DNA of 64,000 nucleotides from Streptomyces orinoci (GTDB taxonomy: Bacteria > Actinomycetota > Actinomycetes > Streptomycetales > Streptomycetaceae): NCBI RefSeq assembly GCF_003121295.1, contig NZ_PHNC01000031.1, positions 188,439 through 252,438 of the forward strand, written 5' to 3'. This document shows positions 17,501 through 24,642 of the stretch, one piece after another. Below the pieces are notes generated by a model that worked only from the letters and a program-made list of their open reading frames with translations, was not told the DNA's origin and searched no databases. Positions within the stretch are counted from its first letter, which is position 1. Every line of letters begins with the position of its first letter. The translations under genes and the position numbers were made by a program.

Positions 17501-17679
17501 TTGCCCCCCACCGCCCGGACGCACTTCGCGTGCCGATACACGACCGCCGGGCCTGCCGACGCGCGTTCCACCTCTGCCCGGTACACGGGCTCAAGCTTCC
17601 CGATCGGCTTCCTGCACAGCGGGCACGTCTCACCCGCCGGGGCGTAGGTTACGTACTCGTCTTTGATCGCGCCCGCCAC
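17497..17679 (-). CDS. Small zinc-knuckle-like protein (60 aa)
   Basis: CPLCRKPIG and a later YRHAKC give C-x2-C...H-x2-C, a plausible zinc site. The remainder is helical. It lies 90 bases downstream of the XRE regulator and is translationally coupled to the DUF7848-like gene. Not recognised beyond that. Confidence 0.6.
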   Translation of the reverse strand: MAGAIKDEYVTYAPAGETCPLCRKPIGKLEPVYRAEVERASAGPAVVYRHAKCVRAVGGK

Positions 17680-17769
17680 CGTCTCGCCATCCCCTCGCGT
17701 AGGTCGCGAAGGACGTTAAGGCGAAGCGGAGTTGGTGACGGACCCAAACTGTCCCCCTGCTCGAATGGG

Positions 17770-19002
17770 TTAGGCAGCAGCTACTCCCACAGCCTCAGCA
17801 AGCGCGACAGCATCGGCCTTCAGCGGGCCGGACGCAGCCTTGGCCAAGTCCCGGGCCAGGCTCCGCGCAAATGGCACGTAACGCACCCCTTCCGGGCTGA
17901 TCTTGTGCGCCGTTGACAGGTAGTGCACCCCTGCCGCCGTCTCGTGCTTCTGGTGGTGCCCGGCCGCAATGTCGAGCAGCAAACGGGAGCGCCGTTCCAG
18001 GGAGCCGACGGCTTCCGGCGTGATGGCCTCAGCGCGCCGCAGAGCCTCCCCCGGCGTCAGCAGCCCCACACCGACGCTCACGCCGTGAATCGCGACGTTG
18101 GATGCGTCGAACGCTGACGGGGTGTGCGTGTAGCCAGCGGGCAGACGGGATGCCGTACGGTCAGCTTCCGCCAGATACCGCTCAGCGTCACCAGAGCGGC
18201 CGTCGAGTCCGCACGAAATAGCGGCTTGCAGGTTCAACGCCCCGTAGACTCCCAGGACTTCGAGATCGCCCTGTTCCAGCAGCTCCCGCAGCAGTGCCAT
18301 ACCGGCTTCGTCCGTCTGTACGGCCTCTTCCCCGAACCCTGCCGCGCGCTGCCCAATGGCCGTAGACCACGCCGCCAGAGCGAGAGAGACGGGGTTGTCG
18401 GACTCCTCGCTGTGCGCCCGTCCACGGTCCAGCGCGAGCCAGTACAGCTCGGGCTCACAGATGTGGGCGAGCAACCGCTGAACGAGTCGGTACAGGTCGG
18501 CTGTAGCAGCGTGAGCGGCCCTCCGGTCGTCCCCCTGGTGAGCCTTCACGCAGGCGTGCGCGTCCCGGATCAGGTCAGGCAGCAGCGCCCCGACCTCTGT
18601 TCGCTGGTACCGGCTGCGGTGCCAGAGCCGCCACGCGCCCTCCACACGGCCTTTCAGCGCTTCAGGGGAGCACGGCCCCACGGTCGGCGTGCCGACGAAC
18701 GAGACGCCATGCAGAGCCGCCCTGATCGGTGTAACGGAAGCGTGAGACAACTTGCCGACGGCGTCCGCCGGGATGGCCAGCTCATCCCCGGTCAGTATGG
18801 CCACATCGGAAATGTGTAGCGCGTGAGCAAGCCGCACGAGGTGCGTGATCGACCTCAGCTCCCGCTCACCGTTCTCGATCTTCTTCAACCAGTCAGATGA
18901 CCGACCGACCAGACCAGCGAGCACAGCGCGCGTCATCCCTCGGCGTTCGCGAAGGATGCGGACACGCTCACCAGTCGTCAACTCGGCGGGCAGATCAGTC
19001 AT
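17770..19002 (-). CDS. XRE-family regulator with helical repeat domain
   Basis: 410 aa. ATG 19002 has AGGGAG 10 bases upstream. The N-terminal helix-turn-helix (about 8-65) reads TGERVRILRERRGMTRAVLAG, WLKKIENGERELRSITHLVR. The remaining 330 residues are Ala/Leu-rich helices, TPR-like, as in Streptomyces regulators of about 400 aa that sit beside small accessory genes. It probably controls the two small genes behind it and perhaps the divergent small-ORF/vapC unit. Confidence 0.82.
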   Translation of the reverse strand: MTDLPAELTTGERVRILRERRGMTRAVLAGLVGRSSDWLKKIENGERELRSITHLVRLAHALHISDVAILTGDELAIPADAVGKLSHASVTPIRAALHGVSFVGTPTVGPCSPEALKGRVEGAWRLWHRSRYQRTEVGALLPDLIRDAHACVKAHQGDDRRAAHAATADLYRLVQRLLAHICEPELYWLALDRGRAHSEESDNPVSLALAAWSTAIGQRAAGFGEEAVQTDEAGMALLRELLEQGDLEVLGVYGALNLQAAISCGLDGRSGDAERYLAEADRTASRLPAGYTHTPSAFDASNVAIHGVSVGVGLLTPGEALRRAEAITPEAVGSLERRSRLLLDIAAGHHQKHETAAGVHYLSTAHKISPEGVRYVPFARSLARDLAKAASGPLKADAVALAEAVGVAAA

Positions 19003-19186
19003 GTTGCACGCTCCCTTTAACGGGTGAGGCTCTGATACCCGCAGCGTACGCCCGGCAAGCGGCCCCGGTCCGTGACAGCAAGGGCCGTTCGCCACGATCG
19101 GTAGACGGCCCTGTCGGCACGGCGCGGATCGATGCCTTTTTGCGCCAGACCCCCCGGGTACCTATTTCGCGGAAAGGTGCGTGGAC

Positions 19187-19321
19187 ATGGGGGCCGGGTC
19201 CTTTTGGAATATCCCGTTAGAGAATGGAGTGCCCCCGGCACCCCATGTGTCCGAGTGGGGATCCTTGGTGGATCCACTGCCTGACGGTCAGTCACCCCGA
19301 GCGCCGTTCCACAAACGATGA
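19187..19321 (+). CDS. Small ORF (44 aa) coupled upstream of the PIN gene
   Basis: GGAAAGG at 19171-19177 lies 9 bases before ATG 19187. A promoter-like TTGCGC...TACCTA pair is upstream. The product is Pro-rich and ends DGQSPRAPFHKR. Its stop overlaps another ATG (ATGA at 19318), opening a 14-codon ORF. The stop of that ORF overlaps the PIN gene's GTG (GTGA at 19359). It may be a degenerate or minimal antitoxin; no DNA-binding fold is recognisable. Confidence 0.4.
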   Translation: MGAGSFWNIPLENGVPPAPHVSEWGSLVDPLPDGQSPRAPFHKR

Positions 19322-19358
19322 TTTTCGGCCCGGAATCCGCCGGGACGGCGAACGCCGC

Positions 19359-19760
19359 GTGAAGGCACGGTTCGAGACGGTCGTCCTGGACTCTCAGGGG
19401 CTGTCGTCGTGGGTCACCGCCGACCGCAGGACCCATGCACTGCTTCAGCGCTTCTTCACCATGGGAGCGGACTTCGTGGTCAGCGCCAACACCATCGTGG
19501 AGGTCAGCCATGACCGGGTGAACCCACCGCGTCTGAACTGGGTGTTGTCCCAGGTGAAGGTGGAACCGGTAACCGAGCAGGGGGCGCGAGCCGCGGCCCG
19601 GCTCCTCAAGTCCACCGGGCTGCACGGCCACAAGTACGCCCTGGACGCGACCGTCGCCGAGGCAGCGCTTCGCCAGCCGGGCCCGGTGGCCATGCTGACC
19701 TCGGACGTCGATGACATGACCAAGCTGTGTGGGGACCGGGTACGGCTGATCGGGATCTAG
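19359..19760 (+). CDS. PIN-domain protein, VapC-like toxin without recognisable antitoxin
   Basis: 133 aa. GTG 19359 is preferred over ATG 19224, because the PIN fold begins at FETVVLDSQGLSSW (first acidic residue D11) and the start overlaps an upstream stop. Other acidic PIN positions are in NTIVEVSHD, LDATVAEAAL and MLTSDVDDMTKL. VapC proteins are Mg-dependent RNases cleaving tRNA or rRNA. A normal VapB partner is absent; only a 44-aa and a 14-aa ORF precede it. It could be an orphan or a partly decayed system. Confidence 0.72.
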   Translation: MKARFETVVLDSQGLSSWVTADRRTHALLQRFFTMGADFVVSANTIVEVSHDRVNPPRLNWVLSQVKVEPVTEQGARAAARLLKSTGLHGHKYALDATVAEAALRQPGPVAMLTSDVDDMTKLCGDRVRLIGI

Positions 19761-19947
19761 CCCATGCCAGTGGGCGGCCCGCTCACCGGGTTGCCCGGGT
19801 CGTCCAGCCGGGCGGTCTGCCCCTGCGCCGTGACGCTGAGGCCGAACCGCTCGAATCCCGGACGGCCGTTTGCCGGCCACCACTGGTACGCGGCCTCCAC
19901 CTCGCCCCAGAGCCGCCGGGGGCCTGACTGCCGTACGCCAAGACCTA
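19757..19947 (-). pseudogene. C-terminal remnant of a PCMT/FxLD-type RiPP methyltransferase
   Basis: On the minus strand the frame ending at TAG 19757-19759 reads GVRQSGPRRLWGEVEAAYQW, GRPGFERFGLSVTAQGQT and ARLDDPGNPVSGP. I recognise this as the end of actinobacterial isoaspartyl-methyltransferase-like enzymes found in RiPP clusters (FxLD or graspetide type). The rest of the gene is missing: upstream the homology stops near 19947 and no start exists. The stop overlaps the PIN gene's stop by two bases. Confidence 0.55.
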
Positions 19948-20033
19948 TCCGGGTTCGGCCGGCTCCAGGACCGTGCGCTGGTACCGGATGGCGGCGAAGG
20001 CGGCCGATACGGGACGGTCCGGACGGCGCCGGC

Positions 20034-20828
20034 TCAGCGGCTTGGGTCGGTCGCGCCCGTGAAGCGCTTCACGGCCCGGTTCGGGGCCGGCCCGGCCCTG
20101 CGGGGCTTGGGCGCGGGCTCCGGCAGGCGGGCCAGCCGCCCGCTGATCGCCGACGCCGCGCGGCTCACCGCGTCGCACAGCGGGGGGATCAGCTTCGCGT
20201 CCAGGGCGGTCACCGCGACGGCGGCCACCACCTGGCCGGACGCCGAGTGCACCGGAGCCGCCACGCACGACAGCGACTCCACGCACTGCTCGTAGTCGAA
20301 CGCGAGCCCCCGCTCCCGGATCCCCGCGACCTCACGCGCCCAGGCGGCCTCCGTCCACCCCGCGGGCCGCTCCGGCACCGGGGCGGCCGCCGCCAGGACC
20401 AGTTCGGCCGCGCTGCCGGGCGGCAGGACGACACCGGAGCGCAGCGGGAAGATCTCGTCCACCTCGCCCCGCATGCCCCCGACGACGACGATGTGTCCGG
20501 CTTCGGGCACCGACAGGCTCAGGCTCGCCTCACCGCTGACCGCCGCGAGTTCCCGTAACGGCTGAGCCGAGGCGGCTCGCAGTGCGCGCGCCGGATGCCA
20601 GGCCTGCCCGAGCCGGAACGTCCGCGGGCCCAGCCGGTAGCGGCCTTTATGACTCTGCACCGCGCCCAGTGCGACCAGCTGCCGGAGCAGCCGGTGGGCG
20701 GTGGCCTTCGGCAGCTCGGCATCACTCGCCAGCCGGGTCAGCCCCACCTCGTCATCGTGCGCGAGTACCTCCATGAGTGCGAACGCGCCTTCCAGCACGC
20801 CGCGTCCCTCAGTGCCGGATCTCGCCAT
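20034..20828 (-). CDS. IclR-family transcriptional regulator
   Basis: 264 aa. GAGAGGGGG precedes the ATG. The N-terminal winged helix (about 10-70) reads GVLEGAFALMEVLAHDDEVG, LPKATAHRLLRQLVALG. The effector domain (about 80-245) has GHIVVVGGMRGEVDEI and GLAFDYEQCVESLSCVAAPV. The C-terminal tail is basic. It is divergent from the peptide/ligase/protease operon, with 444 bases between, so it is a candidate regulator of that operon. Confidence 0.9.
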   Translation of the reverse strand: MARSGTEGRGVLEGAFALMEVLAHDDEVGLTRLASDAELPKATAHRLLRQLVALGAVQSHKGRYRLGPRTFRLGQAWHPARALRAASAQPLRELAAVSGEASLSLSVPEAGHIVVVGGMRGEVDEIFPLRSGVVLPPGSAAELVLAAAAPVPERPAGWTEAAWAREVAGIRERGLAFDYEQCVESLSCVAAPVHSASGQVVAAVAVTALDAKLIPPLCDAVSRAASAISGRLARLPEPAPKPRRAGPAPNRAVKRFTGATDPSR

Positions 20829-21272
20829 GAGGGTCCCCCTCTCATGCCGGGCCGTCGATCGGACGGCCCCGCAATTCCCCCGTCAGACCCCTTCGACCTG
20901 GTGGACCCCATGTGACGTGTAAATCGGCGGGTGTTGGCTGCCGATGTGCCGAAAAGCAGTGCGGGATCAGTCGAAAGCACCGCCATTGCCCGTAGGGTCC
21001 GGTTCGGGCTGAACACCGGCAGCGGTGAACCTACTTCGGCCGCTGCCCTATGAGTAGTTGACGTCTGCACAGTGACGCCCCCCGTTGGTAACAAGGTGCA
21101 CAGCGAGTCGGGGTTTTGGAACGGCTTCCCTCAGTCGCCGGTCCGTTGAATGGACCGGATCGTTGCCCGTGCGCAGTGATCGAGCCACTGTGTTTCCCGT
21201 CAACGGACGGAACGCCGGCACTCCTGCGGGAGTCAAGCGGACGTCCACTCGCGGCAAACAGGGGAGGCACAT
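20829..21272. other. Long divergent promoter region of the peptide operon
   Basis: 444 bases without a supported gene between the IclR regulator and the small peptide gene. It is less GC-rich than its surroundings. The only clear structure is the palindrome at 21138-21158. Confidence 0.4.
21138..21158. promoter_or_regulatory. 7-bp inverted repeat, candidate operator
   Basis: CCGGTCC (21138-21144) and GGACCGG (21152-21158) flank GTTGAAT, 115 bases upstream of the peptide start. Arm length and the 7-base spacer suit a dimeric regulator such as the neighbouring IclR protein. Not a terminator, since no gene ends here. Confidence 0.45.
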
Positions 21273-21362
21273 ATGAGCTCCATCAAGACGAGCGCGAAGC
21301 AGTTCAAGTACGTCATGGGTGCGCTGACGGCGGTCTTCTTCGGCGGTTGTTCGTGCAGCTGA
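21273..21362 (+). CDS. 29-aa hydrophobic peptide ending CSCS (candidate precursor or signal peptide)
   Basis: ATG 21273 is preceded by GGGGAGG 5 bases upstream, an excellent site. The peptide has a basic N terminus (K5, K9, K12), a hydrophobic stretch (YVMGALTAVFFGG, residues 13-25) and the tail C26-S-C28-S. The layout is signal-peptide-like; FFGGC resembles a lipobox, and cleavage there would release only a Cys-Ser-Cys-Ser tetrapeptide. A strong hairpin follows, then an adenylate-forming ligase and an SPP/presenilin-like protease. No homologue is known to me. It could be a RiPP-like precursor, a pheromone-like peptide or a small membrane peptide. Confidence 0.7.
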   Translation: MSSIKTSAKQFKYVMGALTAVFFGGCSCS

Positions 21363-21373
21363 CGTAAACCCCG

Positions 21374-21403
21374 GGGGTGGGGGCGGCCGGCCGCCCCCAC
21401 CCC
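21374..21403 (+). terminator. Perfect 15-bp hairpin between peptide and ligase genes (attenuator)
   Basis: GGGGTGGGGGCGGCC (21374-21388) is followed immediately by its exact reverse complement to 21403. It starts 11 bases after the peptide stop and ends 32 bases before the ligase GTG. Such hairpins commonly raise the level of a small precursor transcript over downstream enzyme genes. There is no T-tract. Confidence 0.7.
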
Positions 21404-21435
21404 TTCGTCCTGTCCGAGGTGCGAGGGAGGTATCA

Positions 21436-22848
21436 GTGCTGGAGACGGCTGTCCGGCAGGTGCGGGTGGCCACGGCCATGGTGTTCGGCCGGCGGCTGAA
21501 CGCACGGGCCGTGGAACGGCTGGTGGCCGACGCGCTCGCCACGCTGGAGGAGTTCGGCTCACTCGGCGACGATGTCGATGAACTGGCCGACGGACCGTTC
21601 ACCGATCCGGCCGAGCGCCGCGATCTGCAGAACCGGGCGCTCCAGCGCACCGTGCGCAGGCTCGCCGCACGCTCGCCCTTCTACCGGGAACGGCTCGCCG
21701 GAGTGGACCCGGCCGGGATCACGACCGAGACGCTCCCCCGCATCCCGGTGACCCGCAAGGCCGACCTGATCGCCCGCCCCGCCGACTTCCTCTGCAGCGA
21801 CCCGTACCTGGTGACGCAGACCACCGGCACCACCGGAACGCCGGTCCGGATCTGGCTCTCCCGCTACGAGATGGAGCTGTGGCCCGCCCTGATCGCGCTG
21901 TCCCTGGTGCTCCGCGGCGAACTCGGCCCCGGCGACCGGATGCAGATCAACCTCAGCTCGCGGGCGACCGCCGCCGTACAGGAGGACGTCGAGGTGTGCC
22001 GCCTCGCCAACGCCGCCTGTCATGTCGTGGGACAGGTCCCGCCCGAGGAGTCCGTCGAGCACCTGCTCGGCCGCTCCGGCCCCCGGCCGACGGTGCTCAC
22101 CGGCAATCCCAGCTATCTCGCCCGCCTGGTGGGCGTCGCCCGCGAACGCGGTTACGGGCCACAGGACTTCGGGCTGCGCGCGGTCTACGCGGGAGGGGAG
22201 ATGCTGTCGCGCAACCTGGCGGCCGCGTTCCGCGAGACCTTCGGCGCACGCACCGTCGGTGACTCCTTCGGGATGACCGAGCTGCTGCCCGTCAGCGGCC
22301 GTACCTGTACCCACCATCACCTGCATATCGACCCCAACATGGGGTACACGGAGGTCCTCGACCTTGAGACGGGCGAGCCCGCCGGGCCCGGCCGCCTCGG
22401 CGAGCTGACGGTGACCCCGTATTTCCCCTACCGGGAATGCATGCCCGTCCTGCGCTACAACACCGGTGACGTGGTCCGCACCCTGGACGGCGAGCCCGCC
22501 TGCGAACTCGCCTCGGTCCCCGCGGTCTCCCACATCCTCGGCAAGGCCGGACAGGTGTACCGCACCGCCGACGCCGTCGTCACCCCGCGCGACATCGTGG
22601 AGGCGCTGGACGGCACCCCCGGCCTGCCATGGCCGCTGCGCCACCGGGCCGAGGTCACCGCCCGGCGCCGGCTGCACATAGAGGTCGCCTCCAAGGAACT
22701 CGGCGCGGCCGACGTGACCGAACGGCTGCGGGCCGAGGGCATCGACGCCGATGTCACCGTCCTGCCGCTGGACGACGCGGAAGCGGCGCTGCGCTTCCCG
22801 CTCCGCTGCGACCTGCTGGAGCACACCTTCACCCGGAGCCAGGCATGA
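21436..22848 (+). CDS. PaaK-like adenylate-forming ligase
   Basis: 470 aa, ANL superfamily, closest in layout to phenylacetate-CoA ligase. GTG 21436 has AGGGAGG 5 bases upstream. The ATP-binding P-loop is TTGTTGTP (129-136). The A5-type motif is GDSFGMTELLP (FGMTE at 278-282). The A7-type motif is RYNTGD with YNTGD at 341-345. A small C-terminal domain ends the protein. There is an unusual CTHHHLHID segment after A5. It probably activates a carboxylate as acyl-AMP and transfers it to CoA, an amine or a thiol; the substrate is unknown. It sits apart from the paa genes and is coupled (ATGA) to the membrane protease, so a peptide-tailoring role is inferred. Confidence 0.82.
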   Translation: MLETAVRQVRVATAMVFGRRLNARAVERLVADALATLEEFGSLGDDVDELADGPFTDPAERRDLQNRALQRTVRRLAARSPFYRERLAGVDPAGITTETLPRIPVTRKADLIARPADFLCSDPYLVTQTTGTTGTPVRIWLSRYEMELWPALIALSLVLRGELGPGDRMQINLSSRATAAVQEDVEVCRLANAACHVVGQVPPEESVEHLLGRSGPRPTVLTGNPSYLARLVGVARERGYGPQDFGLRAVYAGGEMLSRNLAAAFRETFGARTVGDSFGMTELLPVSGRTCTHHHLHIDPNMGYTEVLDLETGEPAGPGRLGELTVTPYFPYRECMPVLRYNTGDVVRTLDGEPACELASVPAVSHILGKAGQVYRTADAVVTPRDIVEALDGTPGLPWPLRHRAEVTARRRLHIEVASKELGAADVTERLRAEGIDADVTVLPLDDAEAALRFPLRCDLLEHTFTRSQA

Positions 22849-23744
22849 CGGTCTTCTTCCAACTCGCGGTCAGCTGCGCCCTGGTACTCGCGGTGTGCGC
22901 CGGCGCCGTCGGCTACTTCCGCACCGTCCGCACCACCCGGCCGCCGATCGGCGTCTTCAACGGTGCCGACATCTTCCTGATGATGGGCTTCGTCCTGGCG
23001 CTGCCGTACCTGTACCTGGCGCTGCCCGGCGCGGTCCTGCCGGTGGTGCTCGCGGTGGCCTTCGCGGGCGGGCTGTCCGTCGGCTACCAGCCCGTCATCG
23101 GCGACGGAAGGCTGCGCTGGGCGCTGATCGCCGTGCTGATCGCGGCCGTGCTCGGCGCCCACCTTGCCTTCGGCGACACCGCCGCGCCGTACTGGATCGC
23201 CAACAGCTGCGTCGTCGGCCTGGTCGTGGTCTCCGCCACCAATATCAACGTCCAGGGCGGGATGCGGCTGAAGAACGTCGCATGGTTCCTGCTCGCGCTC
23301 ACCGTCTATGACGCGTTCTTCGCCTGGGTCGTCCCGCTGACCGAGGAACTGTCCGACGCGGTCCAGGGCTACCCCTTCGCCCCCGCGGCCGGGTTGCGCC
23401 TCGGGGAGGACCTCGGCGCCGTGCTCGGCATGGGTGACCTGCTGGCCTACGCCCTCTTCACCACCGCCGCCTACAAGGCGTACGGGAAGGCGGGGCTGCG
23501 CACCGGGATCGTGCTGGTCGTGCTCTTCGGCGCCGTGGCCCCGATGGCCACCCTGCACATCGTCGGCGCGGTCACCGGGCACGCCCCGGCGCTGATCCCG
23601 GCCCAGGTGTTCTTCGGCCCGGCGGCCTTCGCCGGCCACCTGCTCCTGCGCCGCCGGGGCCCGGAACGGCGGATGGCCGAACTCGCGTTCCGCCGCGTCG
23701 CGACCGCCGGGACTCAGGCCGGGAACGTCCCGGCCCAGGCATAG
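22845..23744 (+). CDS. Presenilin/signal-peptide-peptidase-like intramembrane aspartyl protease
   Basis: 299 aa with about nine predicted membrane helices. Three family hallmarks occur in order and spacing: YD at 155-156 (LLALTVYDAFFAWV), GxGD at 195-198 (VLGMGDLLAYALF) and PAL at 248-250 (HAPALIPAQVFFGP). The preceding GGMRLKNVAWFLL matches the helix-6 lead-in of signal peptide peptidases. Known A22 enzymes cut membrane helices of signal peptides or type II proteins. ATG 22845 overlaps the ligase stop. The tiny hydrophobic peptide two genes upstream is the obvious candidate substrate. Family assignment rests on motifs I read, not on a profile search. Confidence 0.75.
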   Translation: MTVFFQLAVSCALVLAVCAGAVGYFRTVRTTRPPIGVFNGADIFLMMGFVLALPYLYLALPGAVLPVVLAVAFAGGLSVGYQPVIGDGRLRWALIAVLIAAVLGAHLAFGDTAAPYWIANSCVVGLVVVSATNINVQGGMRLKNVAWFLLALTVYDAFFAWVVPLTEELSDAVQGYPFAPAAGLRLGEDLGAVLGMGDLLAYALFTTAAYKAYGKAGLRTGIVLVVLFGAVAPMATLHIVGAVTGHAPALIPAQVFFGPAAFAGHLLLRRRGPERRMAELAFRRVATAGTQAGNVPAQA

Positions 23745-23784
23745 ATGCCGCGGCTCGGCAGCCACGAGAAGCACCGTCAACGCC

Positions 23785-23820
23785 GCATGGGCGGCACCGT
23801 GGCAACGGTGCCGCCCATGC
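23785..23820. terminator. Perfect 15-bp bidirectional terminator
   Basis: GCATGGGCGGCACCG and CGGTGCCGCCCATGC with loop TGGCAA, between the protease gene and the converging secreted-protein gene. Confidence 0.75.
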
Positions 23821-23834
23821 GTCAGTAGCTCAGG

Positions 23835-24455
23835 TCAGCGGTGGCAGCTCGCCGGGAGGGCCGGGAAGGTCACCGTGGCCGAAGGGTGGCCGCCGCCCTC
23901 GAAGTTGAAGACCAGCTTGGGGTGCTTGGTGTTGGCGCCGACGATCTTGGCCATAAAGCCGTAGCGCTTGGGGAGCACGGGGTGCTTGCGGTCCAGCCAG
24001 ACCGTGAACCGCTTGTGGGTGTCCCCGTCGAGGAAGGCGGCGTGCGGGCCGTTGAGATCGGTCTTCAGCAGCGCCATGGTGCCGGCGCCCGCGCCCGTCT
24101 CCTTGGTCACCTGGCAGTTGGGGACGGGCTTGACGCGGTCCGCGGTGATCTGGCCGGTACGGGCGTTGAGCTTGATCACCCAGCTGCCGTGCCGGTAGAC
24201 CGGGTACTTGGCGCCCAGGACCGCCAGCTCGGCATTTCTGGGGGAGACGATGACCGCGGTGAAGTTGTGGGCCGACATCGGGTAGATGATGGCCTTGTTG
24301 CCGTCGGGGAGCCGCTTTTCGGTGATGGGTGCGTGGCCACTGGCCGAGGCCGGGGCCGCGTCCGCCGCGAAGGCGGCGGACACGGGGGCGAGGACGGCAC
24401 CCGCGAGGGCGGCGGTGGCAAGGGTGACGCGCAGGGCAGTACGGCGACGAGACAT
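23835..24455 (-). CDS. Secreted hypothetical protein
   Basis: 206 aa. ATG 24455 follows AGGAG. The Sec signal peptide is MSRRRTALRV then a hydrophobic core ending VSAAFA, with cleavage likely before ADAAPA (about residue 30). The mature part has two Cys (NCQVTKE and the C-terminal ASCHR) that may pair, and strands such as GSWVIKLNARTGQI and RFTVWLDRKHPVLPK. Expressed as a single gene. Not recognised. Confidence 0.75.
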   Translation of the reverse strand: MSRRRTALRVTLATAALAGAVLAPVSAAFAADAAPASASGHAPITEKRLPDGNKAIIYPMSAHNFTAVIVSPRNAELAVLGAKYPVYRHGSWVIKLNARTGQITADRVKPVPNCQVTKETGAGAGTMALLKTDLNGPHAAFLDGDTHKRFTVWLDRKHPVLPKRYGFMAKIVGANTKHPKLVFNFEGGGHPSATVTFPALPASCHR

Positions 24456-24505
24456 GCGTGGCTCCTGAGTGATGAGCGCTTGAGGGATGAGTGTCCGCAT
24501 GCCGC

Positions 24506-24552
24506 TTTCCTCAGCTGTGGGGCGGGTGAGTTGGGCGGTGCTGCTGAGGAAA
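24506..24552. repeat. Inverted repeat upstream of the secreted-protein gene
   Basis: TTTCCTCAGC (24506-24515) and GCTGAGGAAA (24543-24552) are exact reverse complements, 27 bases apart, about 50 bases before the minus-strand start at 24455. This could be an operator pair or a leader hairpin. Confidence 0.4.
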
Positions 24553-24642
24553 AGCTATGGACCGGGTGTGAGCACGCCGTGCGCCTGATGTCACCAAACC
24601 GCTACAGGGAGCGGAACGTTGGTGTCCGGATAGCCCGGCCGG

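Noticed and set aside
19318..19362. 14-codon ORF between the small ORF and the PIN gene as an independent gene
   Set aside because: Too short to support alone; kept only as part of the coupling argument.
19945..20033. Possible protein end (AAFAAIRYQRTVLEPAEPG) on minus
   Set aside because: Protein-like but too short and unrecognised; could not be tied to a gene.
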